A stretch of DNA of 64,000 bases from Virgisporangium aliadipatigenens (lineage in GTDB: Bacteria > Actinomycetota > Actinomycetes > Mycobacteriales > Micromonosporaceae). Position 1 is the first letter of the stretch. Each line of letters opens with the position of its first letter. The notes under the pieces were generated by a model. The model saw only the letters and a program-made list of their open reading frames with translations. It was not told where the DNA came from and did not search any database. Shown one piece after another: positions 30,542-39,389 of this stretch. The DNA lies in the NCBI RefSeq assembly GCF_016863615.1, contig NZ_BOPF01000014.1, positions 1-64,000 of the forward strand. Reading direction: 5' to 3'. A program made the position numbers and the translations under genes.

Positions 30542-31576
30542 ATGACGGAAACTCAGGCGTCCGCGAACGCCCGTGCGGCGGAAGCGGCCGGATCGGCCAA
30601 CCCGCAGGGAGCCGATTCGGATCCCTCCGCGCCGGCTTCCGGCCCGCCGCGTCCGGCCGGCTCCGACGGTTCGGCCCGTGGCAGTGCCCGTCCGCCGTCC
30701 GCGGCGCCGGTCAGCGGTGCGGCCGCCGGTCGTGCCGCCCCGGGCGCCGCCACCGGGCGTGCCGTGGTCGGTCGGGTCACCGTTCCCGGTTCGGGCTCGG
30801 GTGCGGGTGGCTACAACCCGCCGCCCGCGCACTCGCCGTCTTCGCAGTCCGATTCCGGTGAGACGACCGGCTCGGCACCGAAGTTCCAGCGGGCGCCTGG
30901 TATCACTCCGCCCGACCTCGCCAAGCCGACGGACCTGCCGAGCACGCCGCCTTCCGGGCAGCCGCACGCCGGCGGGCCGTCCGCCGGGCGGGGCGGGCAG
31001 GACGGGCTGAGCACGACGGGGACGTTCGCGGCTATCGCACGCCTGGGCCGGCCGGCCGCGCGCGGGGCGGCGAGCGTCAGTTCGTCGTCGGCGACGGGCA
31101 CCGTGCAGGGGCCGGTCGACGGTCCGACCGGGGCGATCCCGGGTTCGGCGCGGGTCACCGAGGCCGTGCGGGCGGCCCGGGCCACCGTCTCGTCCGCCGC
31201 GGGCCGTGGGCCGCGTCGCGCGCGCCTGCACATCAAGCGGATCGACCCGTGGTCGACGATGAAGTTCTCGTTCGCGGTGTCGCTGGTGCTGTTCTTCGTC
31301 GCCGTCGTGGCGACGTCGGTGCTGTACCTCGCGCTCGACGCGATGGGCGTGTTCGACCAGGTCAACCAGGCCTTGGCGGAGATGATCGGCAGCACCGGCG
31401 GCAACGCCGACAACAGCTTCCGGATCACCGCCAAGGGCGTCGTCGGCGGGTCGGCGCTGATCGGCGCGGTCAACGTCGTGCTCTTCACGGCGCTGGCGAC
31501 GCTGGGGGCGTTCATCTACAACGTGTGTGCCGACCTGGTCGGTGGCATCGAGCTGACCCTGGCCGAAAAGGACTGA
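30542..31576 (+). CDS. DUF3566 transmembrane protein
   Basis: 344 residues. The first ~225 are Pro/Ser/Gly/Ala-rich and disordered. The DUF3566 domain follows (RLHIKRIDPWSTMKFSFAVSLVLFFVAVVATSVLYLAL) with two transmembrane helices, the second near GGSALIGAVNVVLFTALATLGAFIYNVCADLVGGIELTLAE. This protein is nearly always encoded right after gyrA in Actinobacteria. In mycobacteria the homologue (CwsA-neighbouring family) is a membrane protein of unknown role; I draw no function. The ATG is 2 bases after the gyrA stop. Confidence 0.92.
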   Translation: MTETQASANARAAEAAGSANPQGADSDPSAPASGPPRPAGSDGSARGSARPPSAAPVSGAAAGRAAPGAATGRAVVGRVTVPGSGSGAGGYNPPPAHSPSSQSDSGETTGSAPKFQRAPGITPPDLAKPTDLPSTPPSGQPHAGGPSAGRGGQDGLSTTGTFAAIARLGRPAARGAASVSSSSATGTVQGPVDGPTGAIPGSARVTEAVRAARATVSSAAGRGPRRARLHIKRIDPWSTMKFSFAVSLVLFFVAVVATSVLYLALDAMGVFDQVNQALAEMIGSTGGNADNSFRITAKGVVGGSALIGAVNVVLFTALATLGAFIYNVCADLVGGIELTLAEKD

Positions 31577-31656
31577 GCAGCAACGGGGATACCGGTTTGG
31601 GGCGTGCATCCCCCATGCGGTAACCTTGCTCGTCGCGCCGGTACGTCACGGCGGGC

Positions 31657-31730
31657 GGGGCTATAGCTCAGTCGGTTAGAGCGCAGAGCTGATAACTCTG
31701 AGGTCGCTGGTTCGATTCCAGCTAGCCCCA
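31657..31730 (+). tRNA. tRNA-Ile (GAT)
   Basis: 74 bases with a perfect acceptor stem (GGGGCTA at the 5' end with TAGCCCC) and discriminator A. Anticodon stem CAGAG/CTCTG with loop CTGATAA gives GAT. The T-arm holds GGTTCGATTCC. CCA is not encoded. It lies downstream of gyrA-DUF3566, the usual site. Confidence 0.98.
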
Positions 31731-31740
31731 CAGTTTCCTT

Positions 31741-31780
31741 CGGTGGTTCCGGATCCGTCCGGGGCCACCGATTTGTTTTT
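31741..31780 (+). terminator. Intrinsic terminator after tRNA-Ile
   Basis: Stem CGGTGGttCCGGA with TCCGGggCCACCG (31741-31770), then ATTTGTTTTT. A classical intrinsic terminator 10 bases after the tRNA. Confidence 0.9.
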
Positions 31781-31930
31781 CGGGAACGCCTGCCGGTGCG
31801 GCCCACGCACTGCCGCCGCTGGAGCGCGGGGGTAGGATCTGCGGGCAGTCAACACCGGGAATCGCGTGGTTGTGTAGGCTCGGGCTTCGTATTCGCCGGT
31901 TCATCAGCTACTCCGCGAGGAGACATTTCG

Positions 31931-32059
31931 ATGGTCAAGAAGCTGCTCGTCGTAGCGGGTCTGCTCGGCGTCGCGGTCGTGGTGGCGCGGAAGGTGCGGG
32001 CCGCCAACGAGGAGCGCGCGCTCTGGCACGAGGCGACGACGGCGCCGGACCTCCGGTAA
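31931..32059 (+). CDS. DLW-39 family small membrane protein
   Basis: 42 residues: MVKKLLVVAGLLGVAVVVAR, then a charged tail NEERALWHEATTAPDLR. It has one transmembrane segment. Tiny proteins of this family are encoded between the two tRNA genes after gyrA in Actinobacteria; members often end in DLW, here DLR. The function is unknown. No strong ribosome-binding site is seen. Confidence 0.82.
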   Translation: MVKKLLVVAGLLGVAVVVARKVRAANEERALWHEATTAPDLR

Positions 32060-32115
32060 ATTCGTTCGCCGGTACCGCTCGGCCCGCGCCATGATGGATG
32101 AACGCGGGCACCTCC

Positions 32116-32191
32116 GGGGGCATAGCTCAACTGGCAGAGCACTGCCTTTGCAAGGCAGGGGTTAGGGGTTCGAGTCCCCTTGCTTCCACCA
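32116..32191 (+). tRNA. tRNA-Ala (TGC)
   Basis: Acceptor stem GGGGGCA with TGCTTCC (two G-T pairs), discriminator A at 32188 and encoded CCA at 32189-32191. Anticodon arm TGCCT/AGGCA with loop TTTGCAA gives TGC. T-arm GGTTCGAGTCC. Confidence 0.97.
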
Positions 32192-32270
32192 ATAACACCC
32201 TCCGAGCTGCGGTTCAGCACTCCCCAAGATCGTCGTTTGCAACGGCGGTACAAGGCAGAGCGGATCATGA

Positions 32271-32485
32271 GGCCGTCCGCCCGTCCCGACGGACCCGAGC
32301 GGCAGCCAGCGCGCCACCGACGATCCCCTGCAGCTGGACCGCTTCAGCTACCCGGTGGTCGAGCATATGGTGACCGTCGAGGGGAAGTCGATGACGCCCT
32401 ACGATGCGATGGGCAAGGACTCGATCCTGTTCCCGTTTGCGCCGAGCGCCGAGCAGACACCATCGCCCGCGAGTATGCGACGTGA
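32271..32485 (+). pseudogene. Truncated, frameshifted gene remnant
   Basis: Codons from 32271 to about 32440 are almost all G/C-ending and read DPLQLDRFSYPVVEHMVTVE then MGKDSILFPFAPSAEQ. The reading then shifts to another frame that ends DTIAREYAT, and its TGA overlaps the next GTG by 4 bases (GTGA), the pattern of a translationally coupled gene. The 5' side is cut off: the frame opens just 80 bases after tRNA-Ala and has no plausible start. I do not recognise the family. A sequencing error could explain the frame change. Confidence 0.4.
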
Positions 32486-33165
32486 GCCGGCTCGCCTCGA
32501 TCGTGAAGCGCGCCCGGGTCCTGCTTCTCGACTTTGACGGACCGGTTTGTTCCGTCTTCGCGGGGTACCCCGCTGACACCATCGCGGCCGAGCTGCGGCG
32601 CGCGCTCGTGGACCAAGGCATGAGTTTGCCGGCCGAGCTGCTGGACGAGCCGGATCCGTTGGAGGTGCTGCGGTACTCCGCGACGCTCAACCGGCCCGGG
32701 GTGATGCGCAAGGTGGACGAGGTGTTCCGAGCCGCCGAGGTGGCGGCGGTGCGGAGTGCTTCGCCTACGCCGTTCGCTCGGGAAGCCATCGTGACGGCCC
32801 ATCAGACGGGGCGTCGGGTTGCCATCGTGTCGAACAACTCCGGTGAGGCGGTGCGGGAGTATCTGGTCGAGCGCCGGCTGACCAGGTGCGTGTTTTCGGT
32901 GGTCGGGCGGCCCGCCGACGATCCGGCGAAGATGAAGCCTGATCCGGTGGTGTTGCTCGTCGCGATGAAGTCGCTCGGTGCGCAGGAGAGCGACTGTCTG
33001 ATGATCGGCGACTCGGTGAGCGACATCCAGGCGGCGCGGGCGGCTGGCGTGCCGGTCGTCGGATACGCGAACAAGCCCGGCAAGGATGCGCGGCTCGCCG
33101 AGGCCGATGCGGTCGTGTCGAGCATGGCTGAGATCGCCGAGGAGCTGTCCGAAGCCGAGCTTTAG
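32482..33165 (+). CDS. HAD-superfamily hydrolase
   Basis: About 227 residues from GTG. Motif I is LLLDFDGPV, motif II is VAIVSNNS, motif III is the Lys in KMKPDPVVLL and motif IV is MIGDSVSDIQAARAAGVPVVG, the usual HAD phosphatase set. The catalytic Asp pair is in DFDGP. Substrate unknown. The start is chosen because the stop of the remnant upstream overlaps it (GTGA). The intergenic region downstream carries DnaA boxes and a parS-like site. Confidence 0.9.
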   Translation: MSRLASIVKRARVLLLDFDGPVCSVFAGYPADTIAAELRRALVDQGMSLPAELLDEPDPLEVLRYSATLNRPGVMRKVDEVFRAAEVAAVRSASPTPFAREAIVTAHQTGRRVAIVSNNSGEAVREYLVERRLTRCVFSVVGRPADDPAKMKPDPVVLLVAMKSLGAQESDCLMIGDSVSDIQAARAAGVPVVGYANKPGKDARLAEADAVVSSMAEIAEELSEAEL

Positions 33166-33479
33166 TTCCTTTCCCAGAAACGAACGCCCGGCGCCTGAAC
33201 CTCGGCCCGGGATCGTTACTGCGCCGTCGGGCTGGCGGAGCGCGATCTCTCGTGCACCCATCAGATGCAGGCCCATCGGCGGACGATAACTGGGACGCGG
33301 CGAGATAGCGCAGCGCGAGGTCTCGGAGACGCACAGTTATGCACAGGCTGTCCACACCGTCGAACACAGGCGAGACGTGGTTATCCACAGGATAGGCCTG
33401 AGTTATCCACAGACCCCGGCGTTGTTTCACGCGAAACGGTATCGACGAAAGTGCCGGTGAGAGGAGTAGGAAGGGACAC
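33166..33479. promoter_or_regulatory. DnaA-box cluster and parS-like site
   Basis: 314 bases without a gene. DnaA boxes in one direction: TTATGCACA 33337-33345, CTGTCCACA 33348-33356, and perfect TTATCCACA at 33381-33389 and 33403-33411, the last two 22 bases apart. A parS-like site follows at 33424, and AGGAGTAGGAAGGG precedes the next gene. Confidence 0.75.
33424..33437. promoter_or_regulatory. parS-like site (one mismatch)
   Basis: GTTTCACGCGAAAC, one base off the core, 13 bases after the last DnaA box of the cluster and 43 bases before the next GTG. Confidence 0.75.
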
Positions 33480-33896
33480 GTGTGGACCACCGAAGAGGAC
33501 CTGACCAACGCCCGTGAACGGTTCGCCGCCCGGATCCCGGGCTATCGGCCACCGGCCGCCTGTGGGGTGGCGCGCCGCGACGGCGACCGTCTGACGTTCG
33601 GCCACGTCAACCCGCCGGGGGTCGTTCGCGGGCTGCCGGCCGTGGTGCTGGCGACCGTGGCCGGCTATGTGGACACGACCGCCGTTGTGCGGCTGGACCG
33701 GGCGGCCTTCGAAAAGGCGGTCGAGCTGTTGGCGCCGGCCGAGGGCGCCACCCACAAGTCGCACCCCAACCTGTGGACCTGGCGCGAACTGCTCGACGGG
33801 TCCACAGAGGACAGTGTGTTCCTGGTGTTCCTCGTCGCCGACGTCGAGGATCCGGTGGTCGACGCCGATGACGCGGAGTTCCGTCGACGGTGGTGA
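33480..33896 (+). CDS. Conserved hypothetical protein
   Basis: 138 residues from a GTG preceded by AGGAGTAGGAAGGG. Begins with WTTEEDLTNARERFAARIPGY and has a conserved-looking middle (VDTTAVVRLDRAAFEKAVELLAP and THKSHPNLWTWRELLDGS). I do not recognise a family. No signal peptide or membrane segment. Codon use is normal. Its promoter region holds the DnaA-box cluster, so DnaA may control it; that is inference. It converges with the DUF1707 gene, 27 bases apart. Confidence 0.75.
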   Translation: MWTTEEDLTNARERFAARIPGYRPPAACGVARRDGDRLTFGHVNPPGVVRGLPAVVLATVAGYVDTTAVVRLDRAAFEKAVELLAPAEGATHKSHPNLWTWRELLDGSTEDSVFLVFLVADVEDPVVDADDAEFRRRW

Positions 33897-33923
33897 GCCG
33901 GTGGAGTGCGGGAGACGGAGTGG

Positions 33924-34391
33924 TCAGCCGAAGAGGGTGATCACGAGGACGAGCAGCGAGAGCGCGATGCCCACCAGCCCGAGGCCGATTCCCGCGATCG
34001 CCTGCGGCGGGTTGGCGCCGTCGCGCAGCGCCCGGACCCCGAACACCGCACCGACGATCCCCAGAATGCCGCCGGCCCCGACGCACAGCGCGGACGGGAT
34101 GGCGATCGCGCCGAGGATGACGCTGGTCAGCGCCTCGTTGCTGGCGCGTTCCCGCCGGCGTCCCTCGGCACCGGCCGGCGGCAGGTGGCGCGGGTCCCAG
34201 CGGAACTGCGGCGGCAGGTCGGCGACCTGCGCGTAGAGGGCGTGCACCGTCTTGGCCTGGGTCACCTGCGGCATGCGGTTCTCGTACTCGTGCAGCTCGA
34301 GGTAACCCTCCTCCAGCGCACGGTTGAGCAGTTCGAGAACGGCGGCGCGCTGAGCGTGCCCGACGCGCTGCTGTTGAAGCCCTCCGCCCAT
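33924..34391 (-). CDS. DUF1707 protein with DUF4190-like membrane tail
   Basis: 155 residues. The N-terminal 50 residues match the DUF1707 domain (QRAAVLELLNRALEEGYLELHEYENRMPQVTQAKTVHALYAQVADLP). Two membrane helices follow (ALTSVILGAIAIPSALCVGAGGILGIVGAVFGVRALRDG and AIAGIGLGLVGIALSLLVLVITLFG), the DUF4190-like pair. DUF1707 is an actinobacterial domain of unknown function. The ATG at 34391 follows GGAGGTGG and gives the clean start; the frame is open to 34436. Confidence 0.85.
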   Translation of the reverse strand: MGGGLQQQRVGHAQRAAVLELLNRALEEGYLELHEYENRMPQVTQAKTVHALYAQVADLPPQFRWDPRHLPPAGAEGRRRERASNEALTSVILGAIAIPSALCVGAGGILGIVGAVFGVRALRDGANPPQAIAGIGLGLVGIALSLLVLVITLFG

Positions 34392-34546
34392 GGTCCACCT
34401 CCCCGTCGTGGTGCGATGTGTCAACAACGCTGTCACAGTCCGGCAACCGCAACCTCCCCAAAAGAGGCCGCGACGTCATCAGAGCCCGCCGCCCGTGAAA
34501 CCGCGGTGAAACCGCCGCAATACCGGGGGCGTTCAGCCTCCTACCC

Positions 34547-35530
34547 ATGCCAACGACAGCTATCTCGGCCATCGGCCTCCACAAGTCCTACGGGGACAGT
34601 GTGGTGCTCGACGGCCTCGACATCGAGGTGCCGGCCGGCACGATTTTCGCGCTGCTGGGCCCCAACGGCGCGGGCAAGACGACGACCGTCCACATCCTCG
34701 CCACGCTCATCTCGGCCGACGCCGGCGAGGTCCGGGTCGCGGGTCACGATCTTTCGCGGGAACCGGACCGGGTGCGCGCCGCCATCGGCGTGACGGGCCA
34801 GTACTCGGCGGTCGACCAGCTGCTCACCGGCCGGGAGAACCTGCGCATGATGGGCCGCCTGCACCACCTGAGCGCGCCGGCCCGGCGGTGCCGCGAGGCG
34901 GAGCTGCTCGAACGCTTCGACCTGGTCGACGCGGCCGACCGGATCGTCGCGGCCTACTCCGGGGGCATGCGCCGGCGGCTGGACCTGGCCATGACGCTGG
35001 TCGGCAGCCCGCAGGTGATCTTTCTCGACGAGCCGACGACCGGCCTCGACCCGCGCAGCCGCCGCACCATGTGGCAAATGATCCGCGAACTCGTCCGGGA
35101 CGGCGTGACGATCTTCCTCACCACGCAGTACCTGGAGGAGGCGGACCGGCTCGCCGACCGGATCGCGCTGCTGGACCGGGGGCGGCTGGTCGCCGAGGGC
35201 ACGTCGGAACAGTTGAAGCGGCTGGTGCCGGGCGGTCACGTCCGCCTGCGGTTCCCGGATGTCGAGGAGTTGGACCTGGCGACGCGGGTCTTTCCGGACG
35301 GGAGCCGCGACGACGAGGCGCTCACCCTGCAGGTGCCGGGCGGGGGTGGGGTGCGTGAGCTGCGGGCGTTGCTGGACCGGCTGGCGGACGCCTCGCTGGA
35401 GGTCGAGGAGCTTGCCGTGCACACGCCGGACCTCGACGACGTGTTCCTGGCGCTGACCGGCCGTCCCGAGAACGCGCCGGGCCACACCGAGAACGCGCCG
35501 GGCCACACCGAGAAGGAAGGTGCGCGATGA
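34547..35530 (+). CDS. ABC transporter ATP-binding subunit, DrrA family
   Basis: 327 residues. Walker A is GPNGAGKTTT (38-47), the signature is YSGGMRRRLDLAMTL (about 141-155), and Walker B is VIFLDEPTTGLDPRSRRTMW. The DrrA-type C-terminal ~110 residues follow. Close to the end an exact 21-base tandem duplication encodes ENAPGHT twice. DrrA proteins power drug or lipid export with DrrB; the cargo is unknown here. The stop overlaps the permease ATG by 4 bases (ATGA). Confidence 0.93.
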   Translation: MPTTAISAIGLHKSYGDSVVLDGLDIEVPAGTIFALLGPNGAGKTTTVHILATLISADAGEVRVAGHDLSREPDRVRAAIGVTGQYSAVDQLLTGRENLRMMGRLHHLSAPARRCREAELLERFDLVDAADRIVAAYSGGMRRRLDLAMTLVGSPQVIFLDEPTTGLDPRSRRTMWQMIRELVRDGVTIFLTTQYLEEADRLADRIALLDRGRLVAEGTSEQLKRLVPGGHVRLRFPDVEELDLATRVFPDGSRDDEALTLQVPGGGGVRELRALLDRLADASLEVEELAVHTPDLDDVFLALTGRPENAPGHTENAPGHTEKEGAR

Positions 35531-36306
35531 GTGCGAGCTACGCGATCGCTGACTGCCTCACCATGCTCGGCCGCAATCTCAAGCGGCTCCGGCGCTACCC
35601 GTCGCTCACGGTGATGCTGCTGGCCGTTCCGATCGTGTTCCTGCTGCTGTTCGTGTACGTGTTCGGGGAGACGCTGGGCGCCGGACTGGGCGACGCCGGC
35701 CGGGCCGGATACCTGCGGTACGTGCTGCCCGGCATCGTGCTGATGACCGTGGCCAGCGGCGCGCAGGGCACCGCCATCGCCGTCGCGACCGACCTGACGC
35801 AGGGCATCATCGCGCGGTTCCGCACCATGGCGATCTTCCGGCCGGCCATCCTGACCGGTCACGTGGTCGGGGCCGTTCTGCAGACCATGCTGATCGTCGT
35901 GGCGGTGGTCGCGGTGGCCGTGCTGATCGGGTTCCGGTCGGGGGCGTCGGTGTGGGAGTGGCTGGCCGCCACGGGACTGGTGGCGCTGACGGCGTTCGCG
36001 ATGACGTGGTTGTCGGTGGCGATGGGGCTGGTCTCCAAGACCGTCGAGGGCGCCAGCAACCTGCCGCTGCCGCTGGTCTTCCTGCCGTTCCTGGGCAGCG
36101 GGTTCGTGCCGACCGGGTCGATGCCGACGGCGTTGCGGTGGTTCGCGGAGTACCAGCCGTTCACGCCGATCATGGAGACGCTGCGCGGGCTGCTGCTCGG
36201 CACCGCGATCGGACACCACGGCGCCGGCGCGGTCGCCTGGTGCCTGGCCCTCTCGGCACTCGGCTACGCCTGGGCGAGGCGATCGTTCAATCGCGAGCGC
36301 TCATGA
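35527..36306 (+). CDS. ABC-2 type transporter permease, DrrB family
   Basis: 259 residues with six predicted membrane helices, among them LTVMLLAVPIVFLLLFVYVFGE, GIVLMTVASGAQGTAIAVATDLTQG and AVSVAVLIGFR-like segments, and the family block NLPLPLVFLPFLGSGFVPTGSMP, followed by FTPIMETLRGLLLG. It forms the channel of the DrrA ATPase it is coupled to. The last 43 bases overlap the convergent regulator gene. Confidence 0.92.
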   Translation: MSASYAIADCLTMLGRNLKRLRRYPSLTVMLLAVPIVFLLLFVYVFGETLGAGLGDAGRAGYLRYVLPGIVLMTVASGAQGTAIAVATDLTQGIIARFRTMAIFRPAILTGHVVGAVLQTMLIVVAVVAVAVLIGFRSGASVWEWLAATGLVALTAFAMTWLSVAMGLVSKTVEGASNLPLPLVFLPFLGSGFVPTGSMPTALRWFAEYQPFTPIMETLRGLLLGTAIGHHGAGAVAWCLALSALGYAWARRSFNRERS

Positions 36307-39300
36307 CGTTCGACCAGAAATGAGACGGCGGCGCGGAGGTCGCGGTGATCAAGGGCCGAGTACCGCGACGCCGCGTCGGCGTGGGTCGGACCGTCGGCCT
36401 TCGCGACCGCGCGCCGGACGGCGGCCGGGGAGACGAAGCTGCGCTGGTAGCGGAGGCGCTCGGCCATCGCGAGCAGCCGCGCGCGCCCGCCGGGGTCGGC
36501 CTCCGCGTACGCCAGCGCCACGAGCACGGTCCCGATCAGGGGGAACTCCGTGAGCGTCGGCGACGGCCCGCCGGGCGGCTGCGCGAGAAGCGTGCGCAGC
36601 AGGCGCGGCAGCAGGGCTGCGACGTCCCGGACGGCGTCGAGGCGATCGTGCCGGCCGTGCGCCACCACGGCGGCGGCCAGCACCTCCAGCCCCCACGGCG
36701 CGACGCCGGCCGGGCCCGCGGCGAGCACGTCCGCGAGCGCGCGCCGCCACCACCGGAGCCCCTCCTCGACCTCGCCGCGGAACAGGTGCAGTTCGGCGCG
36801 GATGCCGTGCTCGAACGCGCGCAGGCCGTGGGCCGGATCGGCGGCCTCCCGTTCGGCGGTGCGGAGCCAGTACTCCGCTTCGTCGCCCTGCCCCAGGTGG
36901 ATGCAGGCGAGCACCAGGTTCCAGCGGAGCTGGTTGGCGTCCGGGCCCTCGCCCATCGCCCGCAGCGCCGCCAGGAGGTGCTCCTTCGCCTCGGCGCCCC
37001 GGTCGAGCTGCATGGACAGTTCGGCCATCCGCGAGTGCGCGAGGATGCGCACCCAGGGGCCCGGCCCGTCGGCGAACGCCGCCAGCATCCGGCGGGCGGC
37101 GGCGAGCGCGCCGGGCCAGTCGTCGTTCGCCACGCGGGTGTAGGTGGTGAGGCCGTTCGCGAGGCCGGCCAGCAGCGGCGCATCGCTGTCGCAGAGCGCG
37201 TCGAGGCCGGCGGCGTCCAGCCCGGGCAGCGCGCGCATGAGCGCCGCCAGCGCACCGAGCGGCGAGTCCGGCCGCGCCGGCGGCAAGCGGCGCAGCACCA
37301 CCAGGCTCCGCGTCGCCCGCGCCCCGTACAACATGAACGTGGTGATCGCGCACAGCGCCGCCGCCGCACGTGCCGCGTCGACGTACTCCGGCGCGGGCCG
37401 GTAGTGGGAGAGCAGGCGTTCGGTCTCGGCACGGAGCGTGATCACGCGGGTGTACGCGGCGTCGGTGATCCACAAGCCCGCGAGCACCGCAGTGACGGCG
37501 GCCGTCGTGGCACCGTCGTCGCGTGCGAGCGCGTGGCGCAGCGCCTGCACCAGGTTGTCCTGTTCGGCGCGCACCCGAGCGGCCACGGCGAACGCCCGCG
37601 GGCCGAAGAGTTCCCCGTGAAACGTCGTGCCGAACCCGCGCGCCCAGCCCCGCAGAAGCTCCGCCCCGGAGCCGTCCCGATGGGCCGCGGCGAACTCCCG
37701 GACGGTCTCCAGCATGGTGAAACGCGCCCCGAGCGGGGTGTCGGTGACCTTCAGCATGGACTGGTCGACGAGCCGTTCGAGCACGTCGTAGGAGACCGGT
37801 GCCATGTCGGCGGTGAAGCCGGCCGGGAAGATCGACAGCGTGCGCATGGCCGCGCGTTCGGCCGGTGCGAGCAGGGCCCAGCTCCAGTCGACCACCGCGT
37901 GCAGTGTGCGGTGCCGCTGCGGCGCGTCCCGGGGACCGCCCCGCAGCAGCGCGAACCGGTCGTCCAGCCGCCGCACGATCTCGACGACCGACATGACGCG
38001 GACGCGCGCGGCTGCCAGTTCGATCGCGAGGGGGAGGCCGTCGAGCCGGCCGCACAGCTCCCGCACGGTCTCCGCCGGCAGTTCCACGCCGGGGCGGGCG
38101 GCGCGGGCGCGCATGCCGAACAGTTCGACCGCGGTGCCGGGATCCAGTTCGGCCAGGTGGTAGACGGACTCGGCGGACAGCCGGAGCGGTGCCCGGCTCG
38201 TCACCAGGACCCGCAACTGCGGTGCGCCCGGCAGGAGCGCGTGCACCAGGTCGGCGACGGCGTCGAGCACGTGCTCGCAGTTGTCGAGGATGAGCAGCGT
38301 CGGCCCCGAACCGAGCACGGCCGCCAGGTCGCGTCGACGGGCCCAGAGCGGGGACTCGCCGCCGCCGAGCGCGGATGCGACCGCGTCGAGCACGTCGTCG
38401 GGGCTTGCGACGCCGGCCAGCGGGACGAAATGCACGACGCGCTGCGGTGCCCGGCGACCGACGGCGTGGGCCAGTCGCGTCTTGCCGAGCCCGCCCGGTC
38501 CGACGACGGAGGTGACCCGTGCGGTGCCGACCAGCTCCACCAGGGCGGCGAGGTCGTGGTCGCGGCCGAGCAGCGGGTTGGGTTCGTCGGCGACGTGGTG
38601 CCTGATCCGGGGCGCCTGGTCGTCGAGCAGGGTCCGGTACAGGGCGCGCAGGCGGGGGCCCGGTTCGGTGCCGGTCTCCGCGCGTAGCGCGCGCCGGTAG
38701 GCGTCGTAGCGGGCCAGCGCCGCGGCGGGACCGGTCACCGCGGCTTCCGCGCGGAGCAGTTCGAGCAGGATCTCCTCGTCGGCGGTGGGCGCGGATTCGG
38801 CGGGGCCGTGGACCACGTCGCCGGCGCGGGGCGCTTCAGCGAGCGCGATCAGCGGATCGAGGGCATCCGCCGCGCGGCCCGACCGGGCCAGGGCCAGTGC
38901 GCGACTCCGGACCAGGCCGGCGAAGATCCGTTCCAGGTCGTGCCGGGCGTCGGGCGGGATGTGGCCGGGCGATACGCCGTTCCACAGCAGAAGACCGGCC
39001 TCGGCGGCATCGAGGGAGGCGACCTGATCGCCGGCCGCGGCGTGGCGGGCACTTGCGGCGGCGTGCCGCGCGAGCGCCGCGGCGTCGACCTGCTCCGGAG
39101 GCAGCGTCAGGCGGTACCCGGCCGGGGTCCGCGCGATCACCTCGGCACCGAGCCGCGCGCGCAGCCGGGAGACGAGAATCTGCAACGCCTTCCGCGGATG
39201 CTCCGGCCGCTCGTCCGGCCACAACGCCTCGACCAGCCGCGACGCGGTGCAGCCGGTGTGCAGGTCGGCCGCGAGCAGCGCCAGCAGGGTGCGCAGCAGC

Positions 39301-39362
39301 GGGCCGCTGATCTCCCGGCCGCGGTAGGAGACCCGCGACAGCACGAGGAGGTCGGGGGCCAC
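36264..39362 (-). CDS. AfsR/SARP-family transcriptional regulator (BTAD, NB-ARC, TPR)
   Basis: About 1032 residues from a GTG with a TACTGT -10 element 6 bases upstream (39369-39374). Order: an OmpR-type winged helix (EISGPLLRTLLALLAADLHTGCTASRLVEALWPDE), a BTAD domain (about 100-250), an NB-ARC ATPase with Walker A VVGPGGLGKTRLAH and Walker B TLLILDNCEHVLDAVADL, and a C-terminal TPR-like region. Such regulators turn on specialised metabolism or export in response to signals, with ATP-gated oligomers. The reading frame extends beyond 39362, but that is the antisense of the DinB gene. Its target may be the convergent exporter. Confidence 0.9.
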   Translation of the reverse strand: MAPDLLVLSRVSYRGREISGPLLRTLLALLAADLHTGCTASRLVEALWPDERPEHPRKALQILVSRLRARLGAEVIARTPAGYRLTLPPEQVDAAALARHAAASARHAAAGDQVASLDAAEAGLLLWNGVSPGHIPPDARHDLERIFAGLVRSRALALARSGRAADALDPLIALAEAPRAGDVVHGPAESAPTADEEILLELLRAEAAVTGPAAALARYDAYRRALRAETGTEPGPRLRALYRTLLDDQAPRIRHHVADEPNPLLGRDHDLAALVELVGTARVTSVVGPGGLGKTRLAHAVGRRAPQRVVHFVPLAGVASPDDVLDAVASALGGGESPLWARRRDLAAVLGSGPTLLILDNCEHVLDAVADLVHALLPGAPQLRVLVTSRAPLRLSAESVYHLAELDPGTAVELFGMRARAARPGVELPAETVRELCGRLDGLPLAIELAAARVRVMSVVEIVRRLDDRFALLRGGPRDAPQRHRTLHAVVDWSWALLAPAERAAMRTLSIFPAGFTADMAPVSYDVLERLVDQSMLKVTDTPLGARFTMLETVREFAAAHRDGSGAELLRGWARGFGTTFHGELFGPRAFAVAARVRAEQDNLVQALRHALARDDGATTAAVTAVLAGLWITDAAYTRVITLRAETERLLSHYRPAPEYVDAARAAAALCAITTFMLYGARATRSLVVLRRLPPARPDSPLGALAALMRALPGLDAAGLDALCDSDAPLLAGLANGLTTYTRVANDDWPGALAAARRMLAAFADGPGPWVRILAHSRMAELSMQLDRGAEAKEHLLAALRAMGEGPDANQLRWNLVLACIHLGQGDEAEYWLRTAEREAADPAHGLRAFEHGIRAELHLFRGEVEEGLRWWRRALADVLAAGPAGVAPWGLEVLAAAVVAHGRHDRLDAVRDVAALLPRLLRTLLAQPPGGPSPTLTEFPLIGTVLVALAYAEADPGGRARLLAMAERLRYQRSFVSPAAVRRAVAKADGPTHADAASRYSALDHRDLRAAVSFLVERHERSRLNDRLAQA

Positions 39363-39368
39363 CCGCCC

Positions 39369-39374
39369 ACAGTA
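39369..39374 (-). promoter_or_regulatory. -10 element of a leaderless promoter
   Basis: Minus strand TACTGT, 6 bases, GTG start of the SARP regulator. The divergent DinB gene starts 28 bases away, so the two promoters overlap. Confidence 0.55.
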
Positions 39375-39389
39375 GTTAAGAATGTGGCG

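Noticed and set aside
37606..37625. parS-like word GTTCCCCGTGAAAC in the SARP regulator
   Set aside because: Two mismatches to the core, inside a coding region; likely chance.
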